Of a DNA stretch of 64,000 bases, positions 47,014 through 55,998 are shown piece after piece; the stretch's first letter is position 1, and each line of letters opens with the position of its first letter. The position numbers were made by a program, and so were the translations under genes. Source of the DNA: Pseudomonas sp. AFG_SD02_1510_Pfu_092 (lineage in GTDB: Bacteria > Pseudomonadota > Gammaproteobacteria > Pseudomonadales > Pseudomonadaceae). A model generated the notes under the pieces. The model worked only from the letters and a program-made list of their open reading frames with translations, did no database searches and was not told the DNA's origin. Location of the stretch: the NCBI RefSeq assembly GCF_003331055.1, contig NZ_PUQD01000011.1, forward strand, positions 36,503 to 100,502, read 5' to 3'.

Positions 47014-47700
47014 ATGATCCGTACTTCCCTGCGCTTCACCACCCTGTGCGCCGGCCTGCTGCTGTCGGCCAGCGCCCTGGCCTTGTCGCTGGGCGACCTC
47101 AGCCAGAAGGACGCCACCGGCGGCCTGAAAGATGCCCTGACCCAAGGTGCGCAGCTGGCCGTCAAGCAACTGAGCAGCCCGGGCGGCTTCAGCAACAACC
47201 CGGACGTGCGCATCGAGCTGCCCGGTAACCTGGGCAAGGCCGCCAAGGCGATGAAGATGTTCGGCAAAGGTGAACAGGTCGAAGCCCTGGAAACCAGCAT
47301 GAACAAAGCCGCCGAAGCAGCTGTGCCGCAGGCCCAGGCGATTCTGCTGGATGCCGTGAAGAACATGAGCGTGACCGATGCCAAGGGCATTCTCAGCGGC
47401 GGTGACGACTCGGCTACCCAGTACCTGAACAAGAGCAGCCGCGAGCAGATCCGCGCCAGGTTCCTGCCGATCGTCAAGCAGGCCACCGACAAGGTCGGCG
47501 TGGCCCAGCAATACAACGCCTTCGCCGCCCAGGCCAAAGGGCTGGGCCTGGTGAAGGATGACGCCAATATCGAGAGCTATGTGACCGAGAAGGCGCTGGA
47601 CGGCCTGTTCGAGATGATTGCCAAGCAGGAGCAGAGCATTCGCCAGAACCCGGCACAGGCGGCTACCAGCCTGGCCAAGAAGGTCTTCGGCGCCCTCTGA
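47014..47700 (+). CDS. DUF4197 exported protein
   Basis: A 228-residue protein with a Sec signal peptide (about residues 1-24, ending LLLSASALA) and a mature helical domain matching the DUF4197 pattern: LSQKDATGGLKDALTQGAQLA, then DVRIELPGNLGKAAKAMK and AAVPQAQAILLDAVKNMS. No Cys at the cleavage site, so it should be soluble periplasmic rather than lipidated. It is 24 bp after plsB with AAGGAAAG as ribosome site, so it may be co-transcribed. Function unknown. Confidence 0.85.
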   Translation: MIRTSLRFTTLCAGLLLSASALALSLGDLSQKDATGGLKDALTQGAQLAVKQLSSPGGFSNNPDVRIELPGNLGKAAKAMKMFGKGEQVEALETSMNKAAEAAVPQAQAILLDAVKNMSVTDAKGILSGGDDSATQYLNKSSREQIRARFLPIVKQATDKVGVAQQYNAFAAQAKGLGLVKDDANIESYVTEKALDGLFEMIAKQEQSIRQNPAQAATSLAKKVFGAL

Positions 47701-47725
47701 TGCCCTGGGGGCTGCTTTGCAGCCC

Positions 47726-47814
47726 TTGTGGGAGCGGGCACGCCCGCGAACACCGGCGAAGCCGGTGCCATACAGCGCGTTGTCGGCTTCGCGGGCTCGC
47801 CCGCTCCCACAGGA
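47726..47814. repeat. Paired REP element (GGGCACGCCCGC class) plus hairpin
   Basis: Arms at about 47726-47754 and 47787-47814, separated by ACCGGCGAAGCCGGT. It is preceded by GGGCTGCTTTGCAGCCC (47708-47724), the same hairpin as at 41404-41420. It lies between the convergent DUF4197 and RND transporter genes. Confidence 0.85.
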
Positions 47815-47840
47815 GGGCAAAAGCCCTCCCCCTGCGGTGT

Positions 47841-50800
47841 TCAGCCCTTCTTGACCCTGAACCACGCCGCATACAACGCCGGCAGGAACAACAGGGTCAG
47901 CACCGTGGCCACGATCAACCCACCCATGATGGCCACCGCCATCGGCCCATAGAACACGCTACGCGACAACGGAATCATGGCCAGTACCGCCGCCAGCGCG
48001 GTCAGCACGATCGGCCGGAAGCGCCGCACCGTCGCTTCGATGATCGCCTGCCAACGCTCCATCCCCGCCGCGATGTCCTGCTCGATCTGGTCCACCAGGA
48101 TCACCGAGTTGCGCATGATCATCCCCGCCAGGGCAATGGTCCCGAGCATCGCGACAAAGCCGAACGGCTGGCGGAACACCAGCAGGAACAGGGTCACGCC
48201 GATCAGCCCCAGCGGCGCGGTGAGGAACACCATCAGCGTGCGCGAGAAACTGCGCAGCTGGATCATCAGCAAACTCAGCACCACCACCACGAACAGCGGC
48301 ATGCCGGCATTCACCGACTTCTGCCCGCGCTCGGAGTCTTCCACCGTGCCGCCGACTTCCAGCAGGTAGCCATCCGGCAGCCTGGCGCGGATCTCGTCCA
48401 GGGTCGGCTCGATCTGCCTGACCAGCGTCGCCGGCTGCTCCTTGTCGTAGATATCGGCACGCACGGTCACCGTCGGCAAGCGGTTGCGGTGCCAGATGAT
48501 GCCCTCCTCGAAGCCATATTCCAGGGTCGCCACCTGCGCCAGCGCCACGCTCTGGCCATTGTCGGTCGGCAGCGCCAGGCTGCCGAGGCTGCCCAGCTCG
48601 CTGCGCTCCTGCTGGGTGCCACGCAACAGGATCTCGATCAGCTCGTTGTCTTCGCGGTACTGGCTGACCGTGGTACCGGTCAGCGAACTTTGCAGGAAGC
48701 TCGACAGGTGCGCGGTACTGACGCCCAGGGCGCGAGCGCGGTCCTGGTCGATTTCCAGGAACACCGCCTTGCTCGGCTCCTCCCAGTCCAGGTGCACGTT
48801 CACCACATGTGGGTTCTGCCGCACCTTGTCGGCCACTTCGCGGGCCAGCGCACGGACTTTTTCGATGTGTTCGCCGGTCACCCGGAACTGCACCGGGTAA
48901 CCCACGGGCGGGCCGTTTTCCAGGCGGGTAACCCGTGCACGCAGGTCGGGGAACCGCTGGTCGACGGTGCTGATCAGCCAGCTGCGCAGGCGCTCGCGGT
49001 CCTCCATCGAGCGGGTCAGCACCACGAACTGGGCAAAGCTGGCTGCCGGCAGCTGCTGGTCCAGCGGCAGGTAGAAACGCGGTGAACCGGTCCCCACATA
49101 AGCCACGTAGTTGTCGATGCCCTCCTGCTGCTTGAGCAGCGCCTCCAGTTGCTTGACCCGCTCGGCGGTGTTGACCAGCGAAGCGCCTTCGGCCAGCTTC
49201 AGGTCGACCATCAGCTCCGGGCGCCCTGAAGCCGGGAAGAACTGCTGAGGCACGAAACGGAACAACAGAATGCTGCCGACAAACGCGGCAATGGTCAGCA
49301 GAATCACCGTCTTGCGCCGGCGCACGCACCACTCCACCACACGCCGCACACGCTGGTAGAACGGCGTGGCATAAGGGTCTGGCGCCCAACCGTCGGTGCC
49401 ATGGCGCGCGGCCTGCTGCCTGGCCAGGTCCGGCAGCAAGCGCTCGCCCAGGTACGGCACGAACACCACGGCGGCCACCCAGGAGGTCAGCAAGGCGATG
49501 GTCACCACCTGGAAGATCGAGCGGGTGTATTCGCCGGTGCTAGAGGCCGCCGTGGCAATCGGCAGGAAGCCCGCTGCCGTGATCAGGGTGCCGGTAAGCA
49601 TCGGGAAGGCGGTACTGCTCCAGGCGTAGCTGGCCGCCTTGAGGCGGTCGTAGCCCTGCTCCATCTTGATCGCCATCATTTCCACGGCAATGATCGCGTC
49701 ATCGACCAGCAAGCCCAGGGCCAGCACCAGCGCGCCGAGCGAAATCTTGTGCAGGCCGATGCCGAAGTAGTGCATGGCGGCGAAGGTCATGGCCAGCACC
49801 AGCGGAATCGCCAGCGCGACCACCAGCCCGGTGCGCAGGCCCAGGGAGAAGAAGCTCACCAGCAGTACGATGACCAGCGCCTCGACCAGCACCTGGACGA
49901 ACTCGCCAACGCCGGCCTTGACCGCTGCCGGCTGGTCGGAGACCTTGCGCAGCGCCATACCGGCTGGCAGGCTGCGTGCCAGGCGCTCGAACTCGGCTTC
50001 CAGGGCCTTGCCCAGCACCAGAATGTCACCGCCGTCCTTCATCGACACCGCCAGGCCAATGGCGTCCTCGCCCATGAAGCGCATGCGCGGTGCGGGTGGG
50101 TCGTTGAAGCCGCGGTGCACCTCGGCGACATCGCCGATACGGAAGGTGCGGTCACCCACGCGAATGGGGAACTGGCGAATCTGCTCGACGCTGTCGAAGC
50201 GCCCGCTCACGCGCAATTGCAGGCGCTCGCTGGGGGTTTCGAAGAAGCCGGCGGTGCTGACGGCATTCTGTTCCCGCAGGGCCTGCTGCACCGCCTCCAG
50301 CGGTACGCCGAGGGTGGCCAGCTTGAGGTTGGACAGCTCGATCCAGATTTTCTCGTCCTGCAGGCCGATCAGCTCGACCTTGCCCACATCCTTGACCCGT
50401 TGCAGCTGGATCTGGATGCGGTCGGCATAATCCTTGAGCACCGCATAGTCGAAGCCCGCCCCGGTCAGCGCATAGATATTGCCGAAGGTGGTGCCGAACT
50501 CGTCGTTGAAGAACGGGCCTTGAATTTCCGGCGGCAAGGTATGGCGGATGTCCGCGACCTTCTTGCGGATCTGGTACCACAGCTCGGGGATGTCCTTGGA
50601 ATGCAGCGAGTCGCGGGCCATGAACGTGACCTGCGATTCGCCCGGGCGAGAGAACGACACGATGCGCTCGTACTCGCCGGTTTCCATCAGCTTCTTCTCG
50701 ATGCGTTCGGTGACCTGGCGCGCCACTTCCTCGGCGCTGGCGCCGGGCCACAGGGTACGGATGACCATGGCCTTGAAGGTGAACGGCGGGTCCTCGCTCT

Positions 50801-50906
50801 GGCCGAGCTTGGTGTAGGACATGGCGCCAATGGCCGCCAGCAGGATCATCAGGAACAGGACGATCTGGCGGTTGCGCAGCGCCCAGGCAGAAAGGTTGAA
50901 ACCCAT
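47841..50906 (-). CDS. mexK: RND efflux transporter, MexK type
   Basis: A 1021-residue inner-membrane proton-driven pump of the RND superfamily. The N-terminal helix (QIVLFLMILLAAIGAMSYTK) and the conserved region of TM4 with DDAIIAVEMMAIKMEQG (proton-relay Asp pair) are clear. Two large periplasmic loops separate TM1-2 and TM7-8 as expected. It begins six bases after the adaptor gene. Gene order (plsB nearby, adaptor, divergent TetR, rsmJ) matches the mexJK locus of P. aeruginosa, which exports triclosan, erythromycin and tetracycline. The symbol rests on synteny and length; substrates here are untested. Confidence 0.78.
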   Translation of the reverse strand: MGFNLSAWALRNRQIVLFLMILLAAIGAMSYTKLGQSEDPPFTFKAMVIRTLWPGASAEEVARQVTERIEKKLMETGEYERIVSFSRPGESQVTFMARDSLHSKDIPELWYQIRKKVADIRHTLPPEIQGPFFNDEFGTTFGNIYALTGAGFDYAVLKDYADRIQIQLQRVKDVGKVELIGLQDEKIWIELSNLKLATLGVPLEAVQQALREQNAVSTAGFFETPSERLQLRVSGRFDSVEQIRQFPIRVGDRTFRIGDVAEVHRGFNDPPAPRMRFMGEDAIGLAVSMKDGGDILVLGKALEAEFERLARSLPAGMALRKVSDQPAAVKAGVGEFVQVLVEALVIVLLVSFFSLGLRTGLVVALAIPLVLAMTFAAMHYFGIGLHKISLGALVLALGLLVDDAIIAVEMMAIKMEQGYDRLKAASYAWSSTAFPMLTGTLITAAGFLPIATAASSTGEYTRSIFQVVTIALLTSWVAAVVFVPYLGERLLPDLARQQAARHGTDGWAPDPYATPFYQRVRRVVEWCVRRRKTVILLTIAAFVGSILLFRFVPQQFFPASGRPELMVDLKLAEGASLVNTAERVKQLEALLKQQEGIDNYVAYVGTGSPRFYLPLDQQLPAASFAQFVVLTRSMEDRERLRSWLISTVDQRFPDLRARVTRLENGPPVGYPVQFRVTGEHIEKVRALAREVADKVRQNPHVVNVHLDWEEPSKAVFLEIDQDRARALGVSTAHLSSFLQSSLTGTTVSQYREDNELIEILLRGTQQERSELGSLGSLALPTDNGQSVALAQVATLEYGFEEGIIWHRNRLPTVTVRADIYDKEQPATLVRQIEPTLDEIRARLPDGYLLEVGGTVEDSERGQKSVNAGMPLFVVVVLSLLMIQLRSFSRTLMVFLTAPLGLIGVTLFLLVFRQPFGFVAMLGTIALAGMIMRNSVILVDQIEQDIAAGMERWQAIIEATVRRFRPIVLTALAAVLAMIPLSRSVFYGPMAVAIMGGLIVATVLTLLFLPALYAAWFRVKKG

Positions 50907-50912
50907 CGGGAC

Positions 50913-52013
50913 TTACTCCTTGGCCGTCAGGTTCACTACACGGTTGCTGCGGTCCACGGGGCGTACCTCCTGGCCTTCGCGCAATACATGGCCACCTGCG
51001 GCGACCACCCAGTCGCCCGGGGCAAGGCCTTCGAGCACCGGCACCGTGTCGGCACCATATGCACCCAGGCGCACCACTGCCCGCTCCAGGCGGCTGTCCT
51101 GGTTGACCCGCCAGACATAGGCCTGGCCGTTTTCCGCCGTGACGGCAGACAGCGGCACCGCCAGCGGGATCAGCCCGTCGTGGGCGATGAACACCCGGGC
51201 GCTCTGGCCCAGCTCCGCCGGGGCGGCTGCCGAGCTGAACGCGATGCGCGCGGCGAACGTGCGCGAGCGCGGGTCGGCAGCCGGTGACAGTTCGCGAATG
51301 CGCCCCTGGAAGCGTTCCTGCGGGTGCGACCACAGTTCCACGCTGACCGGCTGGCCGACGGCGAAGCGGGCGAACTGCTGCTCCGGCAGGCCGATGGCCA
51401 CTTCCCGCTCTCCATCGGCGGCGAGGGTGAACACGGTCTGCCCGGCGGCGACCACCTGGCCCACTTCAACTTGGCGCTTGGCGACCACCCCGGCCTGCGG
51501 CGCGCGCAGCACGGCATATTCGGCCTGGTTGCCGGCCACGTCGAACTCAGCCTTGGCCTGCTTCAGGCGGGCCAGGCCTGCCCGGTAGAGGTTTTCCGCA
51601 TTGTCGTACTGCGAACGGCTGACCATCTGCCGCTCCAGCAGCTTCTGGTAGCGATCGCGCTCGGCGCGCACTAACGCCAGGTTGGCCTCGGCAGCGGCCA
51701 GCTGGGCGCGGTTGGCTTCCAGTTGCAGGCGCACGTCCTGCGGGTCCAGCTCGGCCAGCGGCTGCTCGGCCTTGACCCGCTGCCCCTCCTCGACCAGGCG
51801 CTTGCTGACCTTGCCGCCAATGCGGAAGGCCAGCTCCGGCTCGAAGCGCGCACGCACTTCGCCGGGGTAACTGTCGGCAGCGGCTTCGGCCGGCTGCGGC
51901 TGCACCACCAGCGCCGGGCGCGGCGCGGCAGGGGGGGCGGCTTGCTGGCCGCATGCCGCCAGCAACAGCGCAGCGACGGTAGGCAGGGCGATGGACAAGG
52001 CATGGCGCAACAT
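50913..52013 (-). CDS. mexJ: RND efflux periplasmic adaptor, MexJ type
   Basis: A 366-residue membrane-fusion lipoprotein linking the RND pump to an outer-membrane channel. The signal peptide ends in a lipobox (LLLAAC, lipidated Cys21). A barrel-sandwich hybrid half precedes a coiled-coil hairpin (about residues 90-165, rich in Ala, Glu and Arg), then the second half (VLRAPQAGVVAKRQVEVGQV) and beta-barrel/membrane-proximal domains. AAAGGA precedes the ATG. A palindromic operator candidate lies 36 bp upstream. No outer-membrane channel gene is linked, so it would borrow one such as OprM. Confidence 0.8.
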   Translation of the reverse strand: MLRHALSIALPTVAALLLAACGQQAAPPAAPRPALVVQPQPAEAAADSYPGEVRARFEPELAFRIGGKVSKRLVEEGQRVKAEQPLAELDPQDVRLQLEANRAQLAAAEANLALVRAERDRYQKLLERQMVSRSQYDNAENLYRAGLARLKQAKAEFDVAGNQAEYAVLRAPQAGVVAKRQVEVGQVVAAGQTVFTLAADGEREVAIGLPEQQFARFAVGQPVSVELWSHPQERFQGRIRELSPAADPRSRTFAARIAFSSAAAPAELGQSARVFIAHDGLIPLAVPLSAVTAENGQAYVWRVNQDSRLERAVVRLGAYGADTVPVLEGLAPGDWVVAAGGHVLREGQEVRPVDRSNRVVNLTAKE

Positions 52014-52048
52014 GATGAATCCTTTCGCAACGAGTACGACTGAATATT

Positions 52049-52064
52049 TATACTGACCAGTATA
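52049..52064. promoter_or_regulatory. Palindromic operator candidate for the TetR regulator
   Basis: TATACTG-AC-CAGTATA is a perfect 7+2+7 inverted repeat between the divergent pump operon and its TetR regulator. Size and placement fit a TetR-family dimer site covering the pump promoter. Confidence 0.7.
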
Positions 52065-52193
52065 TTAAATCAGCGAACCGGAGCCGGGAAGCCACGCCCG
52101 GAAGAAAATCCATATCAACCCAGGACGCGATCTGCAGCCGGAAGCTGTGCAAGCCGGTAAGATGGTCGTCCATTTGCAAAGATGCGGATTCCA

Positions 52194-52823
52194 ATGTCCA
52201 ACGACGCACCCATCGGCCCGGGCCGGCCCAAGGATCTGGCCAAGCGCGAGGCGATTCTCGAAGCGGCCAAGGCCCTGTTCCTCAGCCTTGGCTATGCCAA
52301 CACCAGCATGGATGCGGTCGCTGCGGCGGCAGGTGTTTCGAAGCTCACTGTGTACAGCCACTTCACCGACAAGCAGACCCTGTTCTGCTCGGCGGTAATG
52401 GCCACTTGTCAGATCCAGTTGCCCGACCTGCTGTTCGAGTACCCGGACGGGGCGCCGGTGGAGGAGGTTCTGCTGACCATCGCCCGTGGTTTCCAGGCGC
52501 TGATCAGCAGCGACGAAGCGGTCAAGCTGTGCCGCCTGATCATGGCCCAGGGCAGCCTGGACCCGAGTTTTGGCGAGTACTTTTACGAGGCCGGGCCCAA
52601 GCGCGTGCTGGCGGGGATGGAAGCGCTGCTGCGCGGTGCGGATGAGCGTGGGTTACTGCGTGTCGACAACCCGCTGCGGGCGGCGGAGCACTTTTTCTGC
52701 CTGGTGAAGGGGGCGCCGGATTATCGCTTGCTGCTGGGGTGCGCGGGGCCACTGGAGGGGGATGAGGCCGAGGCGCATGTGCGCGAGGTGGTGGGGGTGT
52801 TCTTGCGGGCGTTCCGACCTTGA
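52194..52823 (+). CDS. mexL: TetR-family regulator, MexL type
   Basis: A 209-residue repressor-like protein. The N-terminal TetR helix-turn-helix is clear (REAILEAAKALFLSLGYANT, then AAAAGVSKLTVYSHFTDKQT, about residues 18-57), followed by a helical ligand-binding domain. It is divergent from mexJK, as mexL is in P. aeruginosa, where MexL represses mexJK. An ATG four codons upstream is possible (213 residues); neither start has a strong ribosome site. A palindrome at 52049-52064 is its likely target. Confidence 0.82.
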   Translation: MSNDAPIGPGRPKDLAKREAILEAAKALFLSLGYANTSMDAVAAAAGVSKLTVYSHFTDKQTLFCSAVMATCQIQLPDLLFEYPDGAPVEEVLLTIARGFQALISSDEAVKLCRLIMAQGSLDPSFGEYFYEAGPKRVLAGMEALLRGADERGLLRVDNPLRAAEHFFCLVKGAPDYRLLLGCAGPLEGDEAEAHVREVVGVFLRAFRP

Positions 52824-52842
52824 TATCCGGGTGTCTGTGGGT

Positions 52843-52934
52843 GCCTCTTCGCGGGTAAACCCGCTCCCACAGGGTTCGATGCCCTACTGAAGATTGCGCA
52901 GCAGCTGTGGGAGCGGGTTTACCCGCGAAGAGGC
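52843..52934. repeat. Paired REP element (TTTACCCGCGAA class)
   Basis: A perfect 30-bp-class inverted repeat: arms 52843-52873 (GCCTCTTCGCGGGTAAACCC...) and 52904-52934. It lies between the convergent mexL-like gene and rsmJ stops and is one of the most symmetrical copies in the window. Confidence 0.88.
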
Positions 52935-52949
52935 CCGCAGGCAAACGAA

Positions 52950-53729
<780 letters not shown>

Positions 53730-53829
53730 TCACACCTAGAAATTGAACCCAGCCGTTAATGTATCGGCCGCCACGGCCGATACAGGCAATATTCCGCTAT
53801 TCTGCCAGAGCACAACGCGCGCGACTGCC

Positions 53830-54450
53830 ATGACAGATACTCTTCCCATCGGCCTGACCTACCTGTCGCCTGTCGGCAACTACAGTCAGCACAACACCCA
53901 GGCACTCGGCGGCGTCAGCCACCTGTGGCAGGATTTTTTCGCCCGGGCCATGGCCGAGCAGCAGGAAGAGCCCGCCGATAGCGTCAGCCAGTCGTTCGTG
54001 CGCTACGACCAGGAAAGCGGCGAACCGATCGGAGGCGCCCGCGCCCTGGCCCTGATCGACGCCCAGCGCACCTGCCCGGTGCGTGACACCGTGGTAGCCC
54101 CGCCGGAGCCCTTGTTCCTGCCCAAGGCCGAGCTCGAGGCCAACCTGCTGCCGCCCGCCCCCGAGCCGTTCAGCGCCATCGAAATGATCGAGCAGCAGCG
54201 CCAGCTCGACATCAGCAACAGCTGGCTGCGCCCAGTGGTGATCAACCAGGGCCAGCCCCTCCCCGAGCCCGGCCCTGGCCCTGCGCCACGGCCGTTGTTC
54301 CTGCCCATCGCCGAGCTCGAAAGCGATCTGCTCGACCCGGCACCGGAGCCATTCGACACCACCACCCTGGCCAAGCAGCAGAACGACCTGGAGTTCGACC
54401 TGCACTGGGCTCGCCCGGTGGTTCTGAACAACGTGCGCGTTCACGCCTGA
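53830..54450 (+). CDS. Hypothetical protein with duplicated 46-residue module
   Basis: A 206-residue cytoplasmic-looking protein that I do not recognise. The N-terminal half (1-90) has no clear motif and no signal peptide. The C-terminal half holds two copies of a 46-residue unit at residues 94-139 and 155-200, each opening PLFLP-x-AELE and closing RPVV-x-N, with 26 identical positions. A proline-rich linker (QPLPEPGPGPAPR) separates them. The ATG at 53830 fits better than an upstream one. Its stop abuts the convergent extensin-like gene stop (TGATCA). Confidence 0.7.
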   Translation: MTDTLPIGLTYLSPVGNYSQHNTQALGGVSHLWQDFFARAMAEQQEEPADSVSQSFVRYDQESGEPIGGARALALIDAQRTCPVRDTVVAPPEPLFLPKAELEANLLPPAPEPFSAIEMIEQQRQLDISNSWLRPVVINQGQPLPEPGPGPAPRPLFLPIAELESDLLDPAPEPFDTTTLAKQQNDLEFDLHWARPVVLNNVRVHA

Positions 54451-55140
54451 TCAGCGGCAGATCTGCCAACGCCCCATGTCCAGGTGAAAGTGGTTGTGGT
54501 GCGCCGCGTTGTAGTCCGGCCCCAATACCGTGTTGAAGCTGTCACACGCCGCCTGCTGCACCTGACGCAGAAATTGCGCCTTCTGCCCGCCCGCCTGCCA
54601 GTCACGCGCCAGCACGATGCGCTGGCCATCCTGCAGGCGAAAACCGCTGATATCTAAAGCATCGGCCGTGGCGTGCTGGCTCAGCCGCCCCTGCTTGCGG
54701 TGGTAGACGTTACGGCAGGCAAAACTGCCGAGGTGCTCGACCTGCGCCACCGGCTGGCCCAGTACCCGCTGTGCCACAGGCTGCAAGCCGTGCCTTTCGA
54801 AAAGCGCAAAAGCCACCGCCAGCGGGCAACTGGCCAGAAAGCTGCTGCTGAGCCGCGCCTGGGCGCTTTCGATGCGCCACACATTTTGCAGCGGGCAGGC
54901 CGCCGACGGTGGGCTGTCGGCTTGCGCGCGGTAGCGCAGCTGGCTGGTTTCCAGCGCCTGGCGGCACAGCGCCGGGTCATCGCGCAGGCGCGACAGTTTG
55001 TACGGGGTCAGCAGGTTGGGCGGCTGGCGCAGGTCCAGCGGCGCCCAGGGGTTCCAGGCAGCGGGCAGGCGCCAGCCGAAGTGCCAGGCCAGGCCGCCCA
55101 GCACCAGCAGGCCGGCCAGCAGCGCCAGCACGGCCCGCAT
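54451..55140 (-). CDS. Extensin-like C-terminal domain protein
   Basis: A 229-residue protein with an N-terminal membrane helix (ALLAGLLVLGGLAWHFGWRL) acting as signal anchor, then a periplasmic domain of the extensin-like C-terminus family. That fold relates to D-Ala-D-Ala carboxypeptidase/VanX-type metallopeptidases. Candidate zinc ligands are seen in SQHATADALDISGF (His-x6-Asp type) and the C-terminal HHNHFHLDMG. Cys residues (PLCRQ, CPLQN, ASCPL, FACRN) may form disulfides. It could act on peptidoglycan, but that is inference. Its start shares bases with the upstream PEP-mutase-like gene (TGATG). Confidence 0.82.
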   Translation of the reverse strand: MRAVLALLAGLLVLGGLAWHFGWRLPAAWNPWAPLDLRQPPNLLTPYKLSRLRDDPALCRQALETSQLRYRAQADSPPSAACPLQNVWRIESAQARLSSSFLASCPLAVAFALFERHGLQPVAQRVLGQPVAQVEHLGSFACRNVYHRKQGRLSQHATADALDISGFRLQDGQRIVLARDWQAGGQKAQFLRQVQQAACDSFNTVLGPDYNAAHHNHFHLDMGRWQICR

Positions 55141-55970
55141 CAGCGGCGGAACAGGTCGTTGAGCTGGGCGAACGGCAGCGCCTGCTCAGCGTAGGCAAAA
55201 GTGCCCTCGTTGCGGATTTCCTGTGCAGCCCGGTAGAAAGCGCCGAGTGCGGCACGCGCCAGCGACGAGCCGACGCTGATGCGGCGCACGCCCAGGTCCT
55301 GCAACTGGTTGACACTCAGCGGCACCCCAGCCAGGCCCATCAGCACATTGACCGGCCGGGGTGCGAGTGCCTGCACCACGGCGCGTACCTCCTCGACCGT
55401 GCGCAGCCCGGGCGCGTAAAGCACATCGGCACCGGCCTCGGCATAGGCTTGCAGGCGCGAGATGGTGTCATCCAGGTCGAGCCGCCCGTGCAGCAAATTC
55501 TGTGCCCGGGCACACAGGGTGAACGGGAACGGCAGGCTGCGCGCGGCCTGCGCGGCGGCGCGAACACGCTCCACTGCCAGCCCGAAGTCATAGATGGGCG
55601 CATCATTGCGGCCACTGGCATCCTCGATGGAGCCCCCTACCAGGCCAACCTCGGCAGCGCGCAGAATGGTCTGCGCACAGTCTTCGGGCAGGTCGCCAAA
55701 GCCGTTCTCCAGGTCGGCGGCCACCGGCAACGCGGTGGCATCGACGATCTCGCCGGCGTTATCAAGGGTATCGTCCAGGCTCAAGGCGCCCTCGGCGTCC
55801 GGCTGGCCCAGGCTGAAAGCCAGGCCGGCACTGGTGGTAGCCAGCGCCTCGAAGCCCAGGCTGGCGAGCAATTTGGCCGAACCTGCGTCCCACGGGTTGG
55901 GGATGACGAAGGCGCCGTCGCGCTCGTGCAGGGCCTTGAAGGCTTCGGCTCGCAGGGTTTGCACATCCAT
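55140..55970 (-). CDS. Isocitrate lyase/PEP-mutase superfamily protein
   Basis: A 276-residue TIM-barrel protein of the ICL/PEPM group. Family features are IPNPWDAGSAKLLASLGFEA near the N-terminus, ATTSAGLAFSLG, a metal-site region DLENGFGD and VGGSIEDASG. The catalytic Cys loop of true isocitrate lyases (KKCGH) is absent, so it is more like oxaloacetate-decarboxylase or carboxyvinyl-carboxyphosphonate mutase relatives; the substrate is unknown. GGAGG precedes the ATG. It is coupled to the extensin-like gene downstream. Confidence 0.85.
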   Translation of the reverse strand: MDVQTLRAEAFKALHERDGAFVIPNPWDAGSAKLLASLGFEALATTSAGLAFSLGQPDAEGALSLDDTLDNAGEIVDATALPVAADLENGFGDLPEDCAQTILRAAEVGLVGGSIEDASGRNDAPIYDFGLAVERVRAAAQAARSLPFPFTLCARAQNLLHGRLDLDDTISRLQAYAEAGADVLYAPGLRTVEEVRAVVQALAPRPVNVLMGLAGVPLSVNQLQDLGVRRISVGSSLARAALGAFYRAAQEIRNEGTFAYAEQALPFAQLNDLFRR

Positions 55971-55998
55971 GGTTCAACCTCCGGCAGTCAGGGAAGAG

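Noticed and set aside
47959..49389. Second minus-strand frame inside the RND transporter gene
   Set aside because: Low-complexity Gly/Ala/Arg-rich shadow of mexK.
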